A DNA stretch of 64,000 nucleotides, taken from contig NC_063448.1 in NCBI RefSeq assembly GCF_020379485.1, forward strand, positions 44,773,218-44,837,217, written 5' to 3'. This document shows, one piece after another, positions 10,518-22,439 of the stretch (positions are counted from its first letter, which is position 1; each line of letters begins with the position of its first letter). Position numbers and translations under genes: made by a program. Source of the stretch: Brassica napus. Its lineage: Eukaryota > Streptophyta > Magnoliopsida > Brassicales > Brassicaceae. Under the pieces are notes generated by a model. That model saw only the letters and a list, made by a program, of their open reading frames with translations, had not been told where the DNA came from and made no database searches.

Positions 10518-13500
10518 CTAGTGGTATTATGGCACTACGCGTTAGGTTTGTATGTTTTGTTTTTAATAAATTTTAAATTAATTTTATGGTTTCAGTAAAT
10601 AAAATATCTTTAAATATATGAAGATGTAAATATGTTGAAAAAGAATGATAATTTTCTGATTCATTTGATAGTTGTTAGCGATTGTAGTATACAACTTTGT
10701 TTTAAAGTTGGTTAGGTCAAAGAACAATATCATAAGTGGCTTTCACTGATCGACTCAATAAAAATAGAATAAATAGTTGATAGTTGTAATAAAGTTAATA
10801 TAGTTGAACTTTAAACATTAAGTAAAATTGATGTTCGAAAATGAAAAATGTAGATCTAGACAAATAAACCGAATCCGATCCAATAAAAATGAATATGAAC
10901 TATTCTGAACCCGACAGAAATACCAAATAGATATTCTTTTATGATATTTCGGATTATGGGTTTTATCCAAACCGAACTCAAACCTAAATGGATATCTGAT
11001 AGTATTCGAAATATTCAAAATCCCAAAATGAACTTATACCAAACAGTTCAAACGTGATTTCAATTCCTAATATTTATCCAAAATACACTATGATATTGAA
11101 CATCTAAAATAATTATCTATTATTTAAATGACACAAATTTAATTTAATATATATTTTTGGTATTTGGAAAATAATAATGTTTTTATTTTTGGCAATTGCA
11201 TTTGAAATTCGTTAATGAATAAGTTTTGTGCCTAACTTTAAACAATAATTATCTTAGACGTTTCAAAACTGTTGGGTGTGCCTAATTCATTAGTGTAAGT
11301 GTCTCTGTAGTGGCTCAACTTTATTTGCCTTAGAAGACGATCAATGAATATGTTCATCCAAAACATACGCAGAAGCTGAATAAAAAATTGTTATCTTTTC
11401 ATCTAAGGGAACTTATCCAATAACCGGTGAGATCAAAGGGAGTAGGAACCAGAGTGAGTCCAATTTCCAATCAACTCAACCATGATCAGTCCATAACTGG
11501 GAACTCATCCAATATGTTGATCAAGCAGACGTTCTTCTAGGGGATCCGTTAAGGAGCAAGCACACCTGCTAAGCGGACCTAATGTATTTAACTGTAATCA
11601 ACATCTTACTTATTTATAATTCCTTACCAAATGCATTGTGTGACTGTTTGAATGTATATAAAACGATTAAGGTTTAGACGTTAGTCATTGTTATTGCTTG
11701 ATCATCAAGGAATCAGAGGTTTTGTTTTCGTAGTAATATATTGTGTTGTTCCGAATCGTTTTTGTAAGACTTGATATCAAGTTTCTCAGCTAAGTAAAAG
11801 TTTAAAACAAATTTTCATATTTTCTCTTGTGTGTAATGGACTCCTGAGTTTGGGTCATGTTTTGGGTTCATTCTCTCTTTTTATTATTAATGAAATTTAT
11901 GTGACAAAAAAAAAATAATAGACGATAAGCTTTTATAAATGGGTTTTATAAAATAAGTTTGCGACCAAAAGGTTTCTGGATGACCTAGCCAAGAAAATAG
12001 AAAGCAACAAAAAGAAGACCGAAATAAATCATAGAAGGGAGTTTGTAGACAATTTATTTTAGCTAAGAAGATTAAAAAAAGGAAAATCAGTAACGGGCAT
12101 TGAGCTTGGACATTCCCAAAGCTGGGAAGCTAACCATTGCGTGGTTTTTTACGACGTCAACATCCTCTGGAAGTTGTGCACCGTCAGCTGTGACTCCACC
12201 CGAAACAGGTTCTACAACGCTGCAACTACTCGACCCTGTAGCTTCCTCTGTAACGCTACAAGCAACTATACCAGTGTGGTTTAGAGGGACAACGTTAGTA
12301 ACATTACTGGAGGGCTGAGCTTTAACTGCTCCAGCTCCTGGCATATCATCGCCAAGGTTATTGGCACCTCCCTGCACAAATACAAGTAAAAGACTTAAGT
12401 CCTAGAAAATATAAAAGGCTGAAGACCTTAGAACAATAACTTGTAAACATGTTTACCAACTGATTAAAATTACGTTTCCAGCAAAGTTTTGGAGTGGAGG
12501 ACGTTGGTTACTGTCGAAGATCCTTGATATGCGAAGGGCAGATGCTTTGAAAAGAAGTTGAATGGAGAAAGCTTCAACCGGTGAAGGCGCTGCCAACTAA
12601 ATTCTTTAAGCGCTGTGGCAGGGGTCTCTAATCTGGGTCATCCACACCTGGGTCCTGTACAAAAATGTAGGCTTGGTTATTCTACAAACATGAACTTGCG
12701 CAGAAAAATCATAGAGTTAAGATTAAAAAACTTGGAAAAAGTCATAAAAATGAAAAACCTTGAATTAATACAATAACTATATTTTCACTTTTATGTATTC
12801 TTTGCAATGAAATACATTGAAGACAAAATAGTTACGGAAATAAATATCAAGCAAATGTTAACCATGAATTTAAGTAAATAAATGTATTTGTTCTCATAAG
12901 TTAGGCAACCTCTGAAGCTCTGCATCTGTGAGCCTGGTCATCTCACCATCAAATGCTATGAAACCTGCAGAAATCACAACGTCGAAATCGTTTAGTGGTT
13001 ATTACTTTACAAACGCAACTAAGATGTGTACTTCTAAGAGACCCAAATAGCGCAAGTCTATGCATGATCACCTGAGAACACCAACATCGTTGTCATTATA
13101 TCAAGCTGCATATGTGAGTACTATAATCCGCTCTAAAGCTTTCTATAGAATTTTAAGTAGGAGGTGTAACACCACTCATCAGTGATATCAATACTATCAA
13201 CTTCACCGGCACAGAGGAACTCCACATACTGTGGTCAAATAGATTAGAGAGCATTTTAGTTTACAGACAATAACCAACAAAAGACGAAGACTGTTAAAAT
13301 AGCACATGTGGCCTGTGGGTCAGAGTTAAGGACATAAGCGTTAAGCTCAGCAACAGTGACGGTCTCAACTTTATGTACACCTTCATATTGAACCAGAGGA
13401 AGTAGCGACATCATGGGGAATTTTTTTGTTGAATCCAAAGTTTAAGAAGGTGAATAGGAAAACATGAATTTAGTTAACAGAACAAATAGAGGGATTTAAT

Positions 13501-14776
13501 CTTACTCTTCATAAAGACTTTGGCCATCGCACTTTCTTTGTTATAGTGGAAATGGGTGCGTTTAGGATGAGACTACCTGCCATGAAATTAAAAGTAAAAA
13601 CTTTAGGAGCCAAGTCATGAAGTTGATGATTAACATGATTAAGTTGACCAGAAATCCTAGTACCTCCAAACACCTTAGGCTCAACACATGAGGCCACCAA
13701 TTTCTCATGCAGGAGAGTGGCCATCCCATCGAACACACTTAAACAAATAGTCGGCCCCTGAAGATTGGTACAGGTTTGTTATTTCAAAATTGATAAAACA
13801 ACCTTAAAAACCACTGCATCTAACCAAAATTTCCAAGCAGTGAGGCTTTAACATACTGTGGTAACTGAATGTTAACCATAAAACTCTGAATACTCTAGAG
13901 TTCACTGTTATAGGTGGTTTTGAACCCCATGACTTCACACACAATATCTATATCTAATATGAACCGTGAATAGGTAAATCATTACATCGTCAAACCAATG
14001 AATTTAATCTAACCAATATGGAGTGAAACTGTGGATAAATAAAAAATTCCCATCGTCAAACCTATACATAAAAGTCATACAAAATGGCGGAAAAGTTTAT
14101 AAACTGACCTGGAAAGTAGGTGTTTGTGTTGGCGAGTAACATCATCTCATCATAATTGTCTTCAACTCAGAAAGAAGCAGTTGAGGATTTGCCATGATTG
14201 TAACTTCCTTGCAGATTCTTACTTTCTTAGGTATAATTGAACACTGCGAGACGACAAGACGCACAAAGGCGGAGATGGTAAATAGCTATGAGATTCAGGA
14301 GTTCTATGAGACTAATTAATGAATTCTTAGTTGAGATCCATGATTGAAGGACATAATGGTGTTAAATAACCGAGAAGCCATTTCGAATGGGGGATTCGTA
14401 AAGCTTGACAGAGAAAATGTAGATGAGAAGACGATGAAAGCCAAAGGTTAAAGAAGAAATCACTGAACAGATTAGGAGGTTGAGACGTTACGGTGAGTTC
14501 ATTGTCGATTAGTTTTCTGAAAAAATTGACCGTCAGCTACGAAGGTCGTCGAAGGCGAGAAACCCCTAAGTTTCAATGATTGACAAAATGATGTATAAAA
14601 ACCCAAACGAAACTTCAATCTAAACAGCAAAACATACGCTAAGCCCATGATAAGTTTACAAAGACATTGATAGTTGAAATTTTTTAGCTGCCACATGTCC
14701 AAAAACGCCCATAGGTGAGTGATGACGTGGACGCATGAGGAGAGACTCAACCCAACTTTATTGTATAAGATATAGA
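10518..14776 (-). mobile_element. Probable Helitron carrying an RPA-like gene
   Basis: On the minus strand a 5' end A|TCTATATCTTATACAATAAA begins at 14776. A 3' end GTGCCATAATACCACTAG|T finishes at 10518, preceded by CGCG-containing sequence. Both ends obey the Helitron A|TC...CTRR|T rule, and the closed-up flanks read AAATTA/TTAATC. The interior includes a decayed RPA-like gene on the same strand, a family often carried by plant Helitrons. No Rep/helicase is visible, so the element is non-autonomous. The 3' hairpin is weak. Pairing of these two ends is inference; nested insertions may be present between 10.5 and 12 kb. Confidence 0.45.
12087..14195 (-). pseudogene. RPA1-like OB-fold protein remnant
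   Basis: Read on the minus strand, recognisable pieces of a replication protein A-like protein occur in order. A start at 14195 gives MANPQLLLSELK. A piece at 13509-13736 contains CVEPKVFGGTRISGQ, and one at 13320-13438 has VQYEGVHKVETVTVAELNAY. Near 13160-13220 is EFLCAGEVDSIDITDEW, near 12905-12965 FIAFDGEMTRLTDAELQ, and 12087-12372 is a low-complexity C-terminal exon. These match the OB-fold plus zinc-finger layout of Brassicaceae RPA-like proteins often found in Helitrons. After MANPQLLLSELK the frame soon stops and the first OB-fold is not intact. The conserved zinc-binding cysteines between 12.97 and 13.14 kb are hard to find. I call it decayed; exon boundaries are uncertain. Confidence 0.6.
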
Positions 14777-14983
14777 TTAATCTTAAATGTTCTTATAGTA
14801 CGAAGTACATTACGTATTGTACCCATAAGTCAAAACCTTCATTATATGCATAATTTAAAATCAAGAAAACAAAAACAAAAACAAAATCAAGATAACGCTA
14901 ATTTGTTTTTCAGTAATATTACATGTTAGTGTAGTTGCATGAGCAGTAATGAAGATTTTTCTCTTTTCATAACCATTTTATTT

Positions 14984-17150
14984 CAATTTCGACGCGCGTT
15001 TGAAACACGCGCAGACCCAATTTTCTCTCTCGCGGCGACTAAACCTAATCTCCTCAATCTTCAATTTGGTGGTTTCAACCGCCGCGTCTGGCTCCGTCGG
15101 AACCCTAGCTACGGCGAGAGCCTCCTCTGAACCTTAGATTGTTGCCCACCTTCCTGCAATGGCCACTCCTTCTATTACAATCTCAGACAAGACCTCCGCT
15201 CCACCTACCATGATCTCTGAAAACAACTCTGCTTCTCCGCGTGCAATCTCCTCCGACAATCAACCTCCACACCACTCACCACCCTTAGCTACCACCGGTA
15301 CTCCACCTCCATATCACTCATCTCCCGGCATCGTTATGAAGCTCCGCCACCGGTAATCTCTGCTGAAGCAAATTACTCAGATTCTGATTCTCAAGATGAG
15401 GAAGCTGTTCAACGAACTGGTTTTGTCCCTACCTTGGGAGCTTGGTCAAAACCTCTCCATTTCACGCCAGCTCCAACCCCCCCTGAACCTGCAACTCCGA
15501 GGTTTGGTGTTTTGGAGGCTGTAAAAAGTCAATTAGTTTCATTTTGGCCTTCAATCAGTGATACTACTCTCAACTGTCAGAAACAAAAGAAAGGACATAT
15601 AAAATATCCTGAGAAAACTGTGTCTTAGCTTCCGGTGGAGAATATTCCACCTCCAGCTCTCAAAGAAGATGGTACTCTTAGGTTTCCATGGGCGGCTCGT
15701 ATGAACCAAGCATCGAGAAATTTTTTTCGGGCTGCTGAACCAACTTACCGTTTTGATGGTACTCCTCAGGTGACAATTCCATCTAAAGTTCTTAGACTAG
15801 GTCCAGAAAATAAGGAAGAATACATAGTTGGCCAGTTTCATAGATGTTCATGTCCTCCTGGTGGACTTATTCATGCAGTATTGAATAGGTTATGGGGTCG
15901 AGAATGTGAGATAACCTGTCGTAAGCTAGGTGACTCTTCTTTCTTGTTCCATATTCCCCACGAAAACACTCGCAAATGGATTATTCAACATGGAGTATGG
16001 CATATGGATGATTGTCTCCTCTTCGTAGCCCCTTGGAGCCATGTTAACTCATTCAAAGTCCCTGAGATCTCTACTTTACCGATGTGGGTTACTCTTAAGA
16101 ACATCTCAGATTCATGTTTATCAAGATTGGGCATCAGTCATATAGCTTCAGGGCTAGGAGAACCAATGCTTACTCACAAACCTCGCTTGGATCCAACAAA
16201 AATGGGAGAAGCAAAAATATTAGTGGAAGTTGAGCTAGACAAACCTTTTCCAAAACTCATTGCTCTTGATGACAAGCAAGGTAATATCTATTTGGTAGAT
16301 GTTGAGTATTCTTGGATCCCAAGTGCTTGTGAGAGATGTGGACCTCTTGGTCATAAGGCAAAGAGATGTCTTCTCCCTGCTGCGTCTATAAATTCTGATC
16401 TGGCGACAAAGGAAACTGATAAACTGGATGATCAAGTCCCATTGGTAGACATCAATCACTTGCTGCAAAGCGGCAGGTCTGTGTCCAACACTCTTTTTCC
16501 TTCTGTTTATCAATCATCCATGAACATTGAAGAATCTTCCATCACTGAACCCTCTAAAACTGAAACTACCAATATGGTCTCTCCTTCGCATGAGGTACTT
16601 TCCCCCTCTTGCTCAAAATTGGAAAACCCTTTGCCTATTTTAGCAGTTGGAAACACTGCTCCTTCTCACTCACATGTTATCGAAGAAATTTCATCGAAAT
16701 CAACTATTTTGGAGAGCTCTCAAGTCTCTGATCATGAGCAGCTCAGTGGTCTTTATTCTCCTCATACACTTAACCGTCAACAATTTCGTATGGAACCGGA
16801 AATTCCGTTGTCATATGAAAAAGGAACAGGTTTTGAAGAAGTTGGAGATGCTTCTAGTTATAGTCTAACTAGAGGAGGCAGACCAATTAAACCAACCCAA
16901 AAAATTCAAAAAATGGAATGGACTAAAGCTAGAGAAAGAGGCAAAAAAGGTCATCGTGGCCGAGGAACCTCCTTCAATAGTTAGTTTGTTTCCATTTTAT
17001 CATCTCGGATTCATTGTTGGATCTTAGTCTAGGGATCTTATTGTATCCTTTGCTTGTTACAATCTTTTTAAAACTTATAGGTGAAAACTCATCTCTTGTA
17101 CTACTTATGCATTTTAATTTGAAAACCCTTTTACAAAAAAAAAAAAAAAA
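14984..17150 (+). mobile_element. LINE derivative with ORF1 only, flanked by TSDs
   Basis: The 13-bp sequence AACCATTTTATTT occurs at 14971-14983 and 17151-17163. The insertion ends in a poly(A) run (17135-17150). It starts with a C-rich untranslated leader (CCTAATCTCCTCAATC, GGCTCCGTCGGAACCCTAG). It encodes one ORF1-type protein and then about 150 bp of 3' UTR; the endonuclease/reverse-transcriptase ORF2 is absent. The leader is intact, so this is not ordinary 5' truncation. It sits about 690 bp upstream of the VRN1 start codon. Confidence 0.85.
15159..16984 (+). pseudogene. LINE ORF1 (DUF4283/zinc knuckle), broken
   Basis: The frame starts at ATG 15159 (MATPSITISDKTS, a Ser/Pro/Thr-rich N-terminus). 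It is shifted near 15350 and interrupted by an in-frame TAG at 15626-15628. It then runs open to 16984. The long part holds a DUF4283-like RNA-binding region (around 15800-16060; VGQFHRCSCPPGGLIHAVLNR, HGVWHMDDCLLF). A CX2CX4HX4C zinc knuckle (CERCGPLGHKAKRC, about 16330-16370) follows, then an acidic/Ser-rich tail ending in a basic GRG segment. This is the nucleic-acid-binding ORF1 of Brassicaceae L1-type LINEs. Two lesions make it a pseudogene here. Confidence 0.8.
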
Positions 17151-17163
17151 AACCATTTTATTT

Positions 17164-17837
17164 TCTCTCAATCTTTCTGTGTCATTTGTTTTATAGTTGA
17201 CAATGTTTTTTGTTTTTCAAATATTTTTTTATAATAATATTTTTTTGCAAATGGAGGAAATTGAATATCAATATTTTTTTGTTGATAATATTTTATCTGT
17301 GAAATTGATAAAGGGCTATATGTGCTACAAAGAAAAGGAAAAGAATAGTTAAATCAAAAGAGAAAAAAAGAAACAAATATTAAAAACAAAACAAAAAAGG
17401 GAGAGAGAAATAAAGATGGTGGAAAAAGAAGAGTAGGTGGGGGGAGGTCGGCTTTTGATTAGTTAAATTAAAATAAAAAAAAATCCTGATCAACCGATTC
17501 GACTCACCGAGTCAAAGGACAGATTCAACTCGCTCGAGAGCTATACAAGTTGGTTTCTTTTTTTTCTTTTTTCAAATAACATGTTTATTTTTTGCTTGGT
17601 TGGGTCAAGGTCAGGTGTAAAGGAGAAGAGAGAGAGAGAGAGAGTGTTGGAAGTTGAAACACCCCCTTTGACCATAATGAAAGCGTTTATACAAAACTCT
17701 CTTCAGATCTGAGAGGGGCTTCTCTCAGTTTCTGTCCGCGTATTCTCTCCGGCGTCGTTTCATGATCTGACTTTGGTCTTTTTCTTCTCCCCTTTTTTTT
17801 TTTGCTTCTTTTACTTTGGTCACTGTTTCTTCTCAAC
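17164..17837 (+). promoter_or_regulatory. VRN1 upstream region with GA microsatellite
   Basis: Between the LINE poly(A) and the VRN1 start codon lies an A- and G-rich region. It contains a (GA)n run at 17626-17644 and pyrimidine-rich leader sequence after about 17690. GA runs upstream of start codons are common in plants and can bind BPC-type GAGA factors; that role here is inference. No unambiguous TATA box is visible. Confidence 0.4.
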
Positions 17838-20023
17838 ATGCCACGCCCTTTCTTCCACAAGTTGATTTTCTCATCCACTATCCAAGAAAAACGCCTGGTA
17901 ACTCCTCCTCCTCCTCCTTCTCTTCTTATTAGTATTTGCAAAATTGAGTGTTTAAAGTTGGAGTCTGGTCTCGAGTTTGCAAGTATATGCGTTTTTATTC
18001 GTGTATGTTGTGACTGACACTTGTTAGATTTCTTGAACTGAATCTGGTCAAGGTTGTATTTTTTTTGTTCAGTTTTGTGAGCTGAAAAATTGTGCTAGGA
18101 AGATTGAAAAGTTTGGTCACTGTTTGGGTTTGCTCGAAAATTGAGGTTGGAGAAATCTTCATCTGGTCTAGAAGTTGTGAGTGTAGTTTGGGATATGATT
18201 TTACATGTATGGTTTTGTTAGATTGATGCAACTTCAGAGGAGGAGAACATGTTCAGATCTGTTTGTGGTTTCTCTCTTTTATTCACTCTATTTTGACTCT
18301 CTTTCTCTGTTTAACTCATGAAGGTCTGAGATTTTAGATTCCTCTTGTGAGTGAAAAGTAATTTGACTCTTTTTTTATAAGGTCTCTTTGCTTTGTTTAG
18401 AGTAAGAAGTCATTGACTTTTTTCTTAATAAGGTCTCTTTGTATGTCTATGTTACAAGACTCATTGCTTGTTTTCGTAAATTAAAAAGTGTTTTTGTGTG
18501 TGTAGAAGAATAAAAGTACATTTATGATCCAGTGATTAGTCATCACTTGTGCCTACACCTATCAAAGTTTATGGATTAACATGAACAGAAATTCGATTAC
18601 TAGTTGGTTCTCAGCTTAGAATATAAATAAAGATCATAGGAGTGATGACATCAGCAGTCTATACAAAGATAAAAAAAATATACATTGTTCCAGGAATAGT
18701 AATGGACTGTGTCTTAGCCTTGGAAACTGAAACAGTACCATTTGGATTGTGATTTAATTTAGGCAAAAGCAGGCTGCTCTCCAGCAATATATCTTGCCAT
18801 TTTAGCATTATATATCTTGTAAATCTTTATATTAATCTTCTTTTTTTTTTTTTTAATTCGTGGTATGGTTTGTGCAGAGAGTTCCAGATAAGTTTGTGAG
18901 TAAATTCAAGGACGAGCTATCCGTCGCAGTTGCACTCACGGTACCTGACGGTCACGTTTGGCGTGTAGGACTAAGAAAAGCCGACAGCAACAAAATCTGG
19001 TTTCAAGATGGTTGGCAAGAGTTTGTCGACCGTTACTCAATCCGCATTGGCTATCTTCTCATCTTCAGATACGAAGGCAATTCTGCCTTCAGCGTCTACA
19101 TATACAACTTATCACACTCCGAGATCAACTACCATTCCTCCGCTCTCATGGACACCGCACACACCCACCTCAAACGCGCCCGTTTGTTTGAAGATCTTGA
19201 AGACGAAGACGCTGCCGAGGTTGTTTATCCTTCTTCCTCAGTGTATCCGTCATCACAACAGCATCCTGAAGTTACTGTAGCCGCTATTAAAGGGTACGCT
19301 AGTCCAGCTATCCAGAGCTTCTTCGCTGGACCACCTGTTAAAGCTGAAGAGGCAACACCGACCCCTAAAGTTACTAAGAAGAGAGGGAGGAAGAAGAAGA
19401 ACGCTGTTCCTGGTAAATCATTTTTCCTCTCTTCTTAAACTCTTGTTTCATACTTGGATTGATTCTCATGATTGGTGTGATCCATCCAGAGGAAGTAAAC
19501 TCATCTGCTCCGAGGGATGATGACCCGGAGAGCCGTTCAAAGTTCTACGAGAGTGCTTCTGCGAGAAAGAGAACGGTTACTGCAGAGGAAAGAGAGAGGG
19601 CCATTAATGCAGCCAAAACGTTCGAGCCAACAAACCCTTTCTTCAGAGTTGTTCTTCGACCATCTTATCTATACAGAGGCTGCATCATGGTAAGCAACAA
19701 AAACATCTCAAAATTAAGATCATTATTACAGAACAACTGTCTCTGAAATAGTTATCTTTTTTCTTTTCTTTGAACAGTATCTGCCTTCTGGTTTTGCTGA
19801 GAAGTACTTAAGTGGGATCTCGGGATTCATCAAGGTCCAGCTCGGGGAGAAACAGTGGCCGGTGAGATGCCTTTACAAAGCAGGGAGAGCCAAGTTCAGC
19901 CAAGGGTGGTACGAGTTCACCCTGGAGAACAACCTAGGAGAAGGTGACGTCTGCGTGTTCGAGCTCCTCAGAACCAGAGACTTCGTCCTGAAAGTAACGG
20001 CCTATCGGGTCAACGCAATCTAG
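17838..20023 (+). CDS. VRN1: VRN1, double-B3 DNA-binding protein
   Basis: Four exons (17838-17897, 18878-19412, 19490-19689, 19778-20023) join in frame to 346 codons plus stop. Arabidopsis VRN1 has about 341 residues by memory. The first B3 domain covers roughly residues 6-98 ([47 protein letters not shown]). The linker is acidic/Ser-rich with a basic [10 protein letters not shown] nuclear-localisation-like segment. The second B3 domain covers about 245-338 ([20 protein letters not shown] to [17 protein letters not shown]). VRN1 binds DNA non-sequence-specifically in the nucleus and maintains vernalization-induced repression of FLC. Intron 1 (980 bp) is long. The last residues read AYRVNAI, unlike the AFRVNEYV I recall in Arabidopsis. 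Splice sites were set by family alignment. Confidence 0.95.
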
Positions 20024-20067
20024 TACTAGTAGTTTACTTCGGTGTGACTGATCGATCTGCAGTGTGG

Positions 20068-20429
20068 GGAGATATCAAACTGCAATTCCGTGTAGGGTTT
20101 TCTTAATTTTAAAACAACTAAACTCTCTTGCTCTCTATTTATGTGTCATTGCGTCAGTGTGTCAGTTTTTTTTCTCGATGTGGATAAGTTTGTTTTATGA
20201 TTTTTATCATAATATGCAACCTCTGGAGTGGAATTTAGAATTTGTTTGGATTAGAAGTTAGGGTTTAAGAAGTTTGTAAAGACCTGATCAAACTGCAATT
20301 GCGTGTAGGGGTTTCTTAATTTTAAAACAACTAAACTCTCTTTCTATCTCTATCTGAGTATCTGTGTCATTGCGTCAGTGTGTCGTTTTTTTCTCGATGT
20401 GGAAAAGTTGTTTTATGATTTTATCATAA
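20068..20429 (+). repeat. Tandem duplication of the VRN1 3' flank
   Basis: Copy 1 is about 20068-20283. Copy 2 starts at about 20285, continues to 20429 and resumes at 24690-24751 after a 4.26-kb insertion. Shared words include CAAACTGCAATT, TTCTTAATTTTAAAACAACT, GTGTCATTGCGTCAGTGTGT, AACCTCTGGAGTGG and AGAAGTTAGG. The unit is about 210 bp and the copies have diverged moderately. Copy 1 probably forms part of the VRN1 3' UTR. Confidence 0.85.
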
Positions 20430-21117
20430 CTAGGATCTTTGCCCTAAATTTCTTCTTATAATTAATTAATGTAAGCTTGTTTAATTTTTATAAAAACATG
20501 TATATATATATATATATTATTTCAAAATTGACTACAATAAATATAAGTAATAATACGCAAATTAATTTATTATGTTGTTCAACGAATTTGAAATGAATAA
20601 ATTCAGCGGTTGATTGGTAATGGTGGTAAATGTTTTAGACATCCACTTTTTCTAAAAAAAATTTCTTTCATATTTTAGCTTTTAAAATTAAAGATACACT
20701 ATAAAGTTTTTAAAAAAAAAATAATAACAAAATATTTTATTTAGTTTTCAAAATCAACTTTTCTAAAGATTTTATTTAGTGCTTTGAAAATAAATATATA
20801 ACAAAACAATTAAAGCCGAAGCAAAACAATTCACAGCTTATTTTCTAAAGTAAAAACATAAACAAAAACTACAGAATAACCAATCAACCCTCGCTCTTTG
20901 TTGTTTATTTATTATTAAAATTAACAGAAAGTGATGAATAGTCAATATTCTTAAGTTTCAACTAAAATCTTGTAAAATTGCCAAAAATACAATTTTCAAA
21001 GTACCACTTTTCATGTTTACACTAACCAATTTTACCCTTATTTTTAATGAAAGGTAAAAAACATTTATAACATTTTGATTAATTTTGACAAAAAAAAAAC
21101 ATACGGTTAACTAATCT

Positions 21118-21930
21118 AAACTTAAAACATCAACTCTAAACCCTAAATCATCAACTCTAAACCCTAAACCATGAAACATCAATTACAAACCCTAAACCCC
21201 GAAACATCAACTCTAAACTCTAAACCCTAAACCTTCAAATCTAAACCCTAAAACATCAACTCTAAACCCTAAACATAAACCCTAAACCCTAAATCTAAAA
21301 CTTAAAACATCAACTCTAAACCCATGAAACATCAACTCTAAACCCTAAACCATGAAACATCAACTCTAAACCCTAAACCCTAAACTCTAAACCTTCAAAT
21401 CTAATCCCTAAAACATCAACTCTAAACCCTAAATGTAAACCCTAAATGTAAACCCTAAACCCTATATTTTTCTGAAATTCGAACCCTAAACCTTCAAATC
21501 TAAATCCTAAAACATCAACTCTAAACCCTAAACGTAAACCTTAAACCTTCAAATCTAAACCCTAAAACATCACCTCTAGGGTTTTAGGGTTTAGGGTTTA
21601 GGATTTAGGGTCTAGGGTTTAGAGTTGAAGGTTTAGGGTTTAGAGTTGATGTTTTAGGGTTAATTTTTTTAGGGTTTAGGGTTTAGAGTTTACTTTTTAG
21701 GGTATAGTGTTGATAGTTTAGGTTTAGTGTTGATGGTTTAGGGTTTAGAGTTAAAGGTTAGGGTTTAGAGTTGATGTTTCGGGGTATAGGATTTCGAGTT
21801 GATGTTTCAGGGTTTAGGGTTCATATTTGAGAAAAAAGAGTAGGGTTTTTGATTGATGGTTTAGGGTTTAGCGTTCGTATTTAAAAAAAGGGTTTAGGAT
21901 TGATCGTTTAGGGTTTAGAGTTGGGTTTTA
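21118..21930. repeat. Head-to-head interstitial telomere-like repeats
   Basis: From about 21118 to 21577 the sequence is built of CCCTAAA words interleaved with AACATCAACTCTAAA. From about 21578 to 21930 the complementary TTTAGGG/TTGATG words follow. The two arms form a long imperfect palindrome centred near 21578. CCCTAAA/TTTAGGG is the plant telomere unit, but the regular AACATCAACT spacers show this is a derived satellite rather than a captured telomere end. Confidence 0.85.
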
Positions 21931-22439
21931 AATAATTAACCTCGTCATACAAATATATTTATATTGGGATATTTAGATAATGGTTAATTTATAAAAAAAA
22001 ATATTTTTATTGAATTTAAGTAATTCAAAATTAATTTAAAGTTCTCAAAAACTTATTTGTGTTTAATCTAAATACTTATTTATCTGATTATGATTTTTTC
22101 TCGATGCCACGCACCAGATTTTATATTATATATTATAAATACATAGTTTGATTGTTAATTTGTATTTTAGTAAATTTCAAATTAATCTTTTCATGACTTC
22201 TTAAAAAATATTCTCAACAAAATATTTTTGCATAAGATATTGTGAACTTTTCTTATATATTACTTTAAAAACTTCTGTAATACTCATTTATTTTCTGAAG
22301 CTTTTTGAAATTAAATTTTCACAGTTTTTTTATTAGCTATAAAACAATACTCACAACACGGTTAACTTCAATCTATATTTTTATATGATCTATTATACTA
22401 AAATTGAAAATTGCTACCAAGCATGGACAATGGCCAAAC

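Noticed and set aside
21118..21577. True telomere or chromosome-fusion scar
   Set aside because: Units are not perfect telomere repeats, are interleaved with a fixed spacer, and lie within a bounded Helitron.
22388..22410. Plus-strand Helitron 5' end (ATCTATTATACTAAAATTG)
   Set aside because: No matching 3' hairpin and CTRR end could be found, so it was noted only within the larger Helitron entry.
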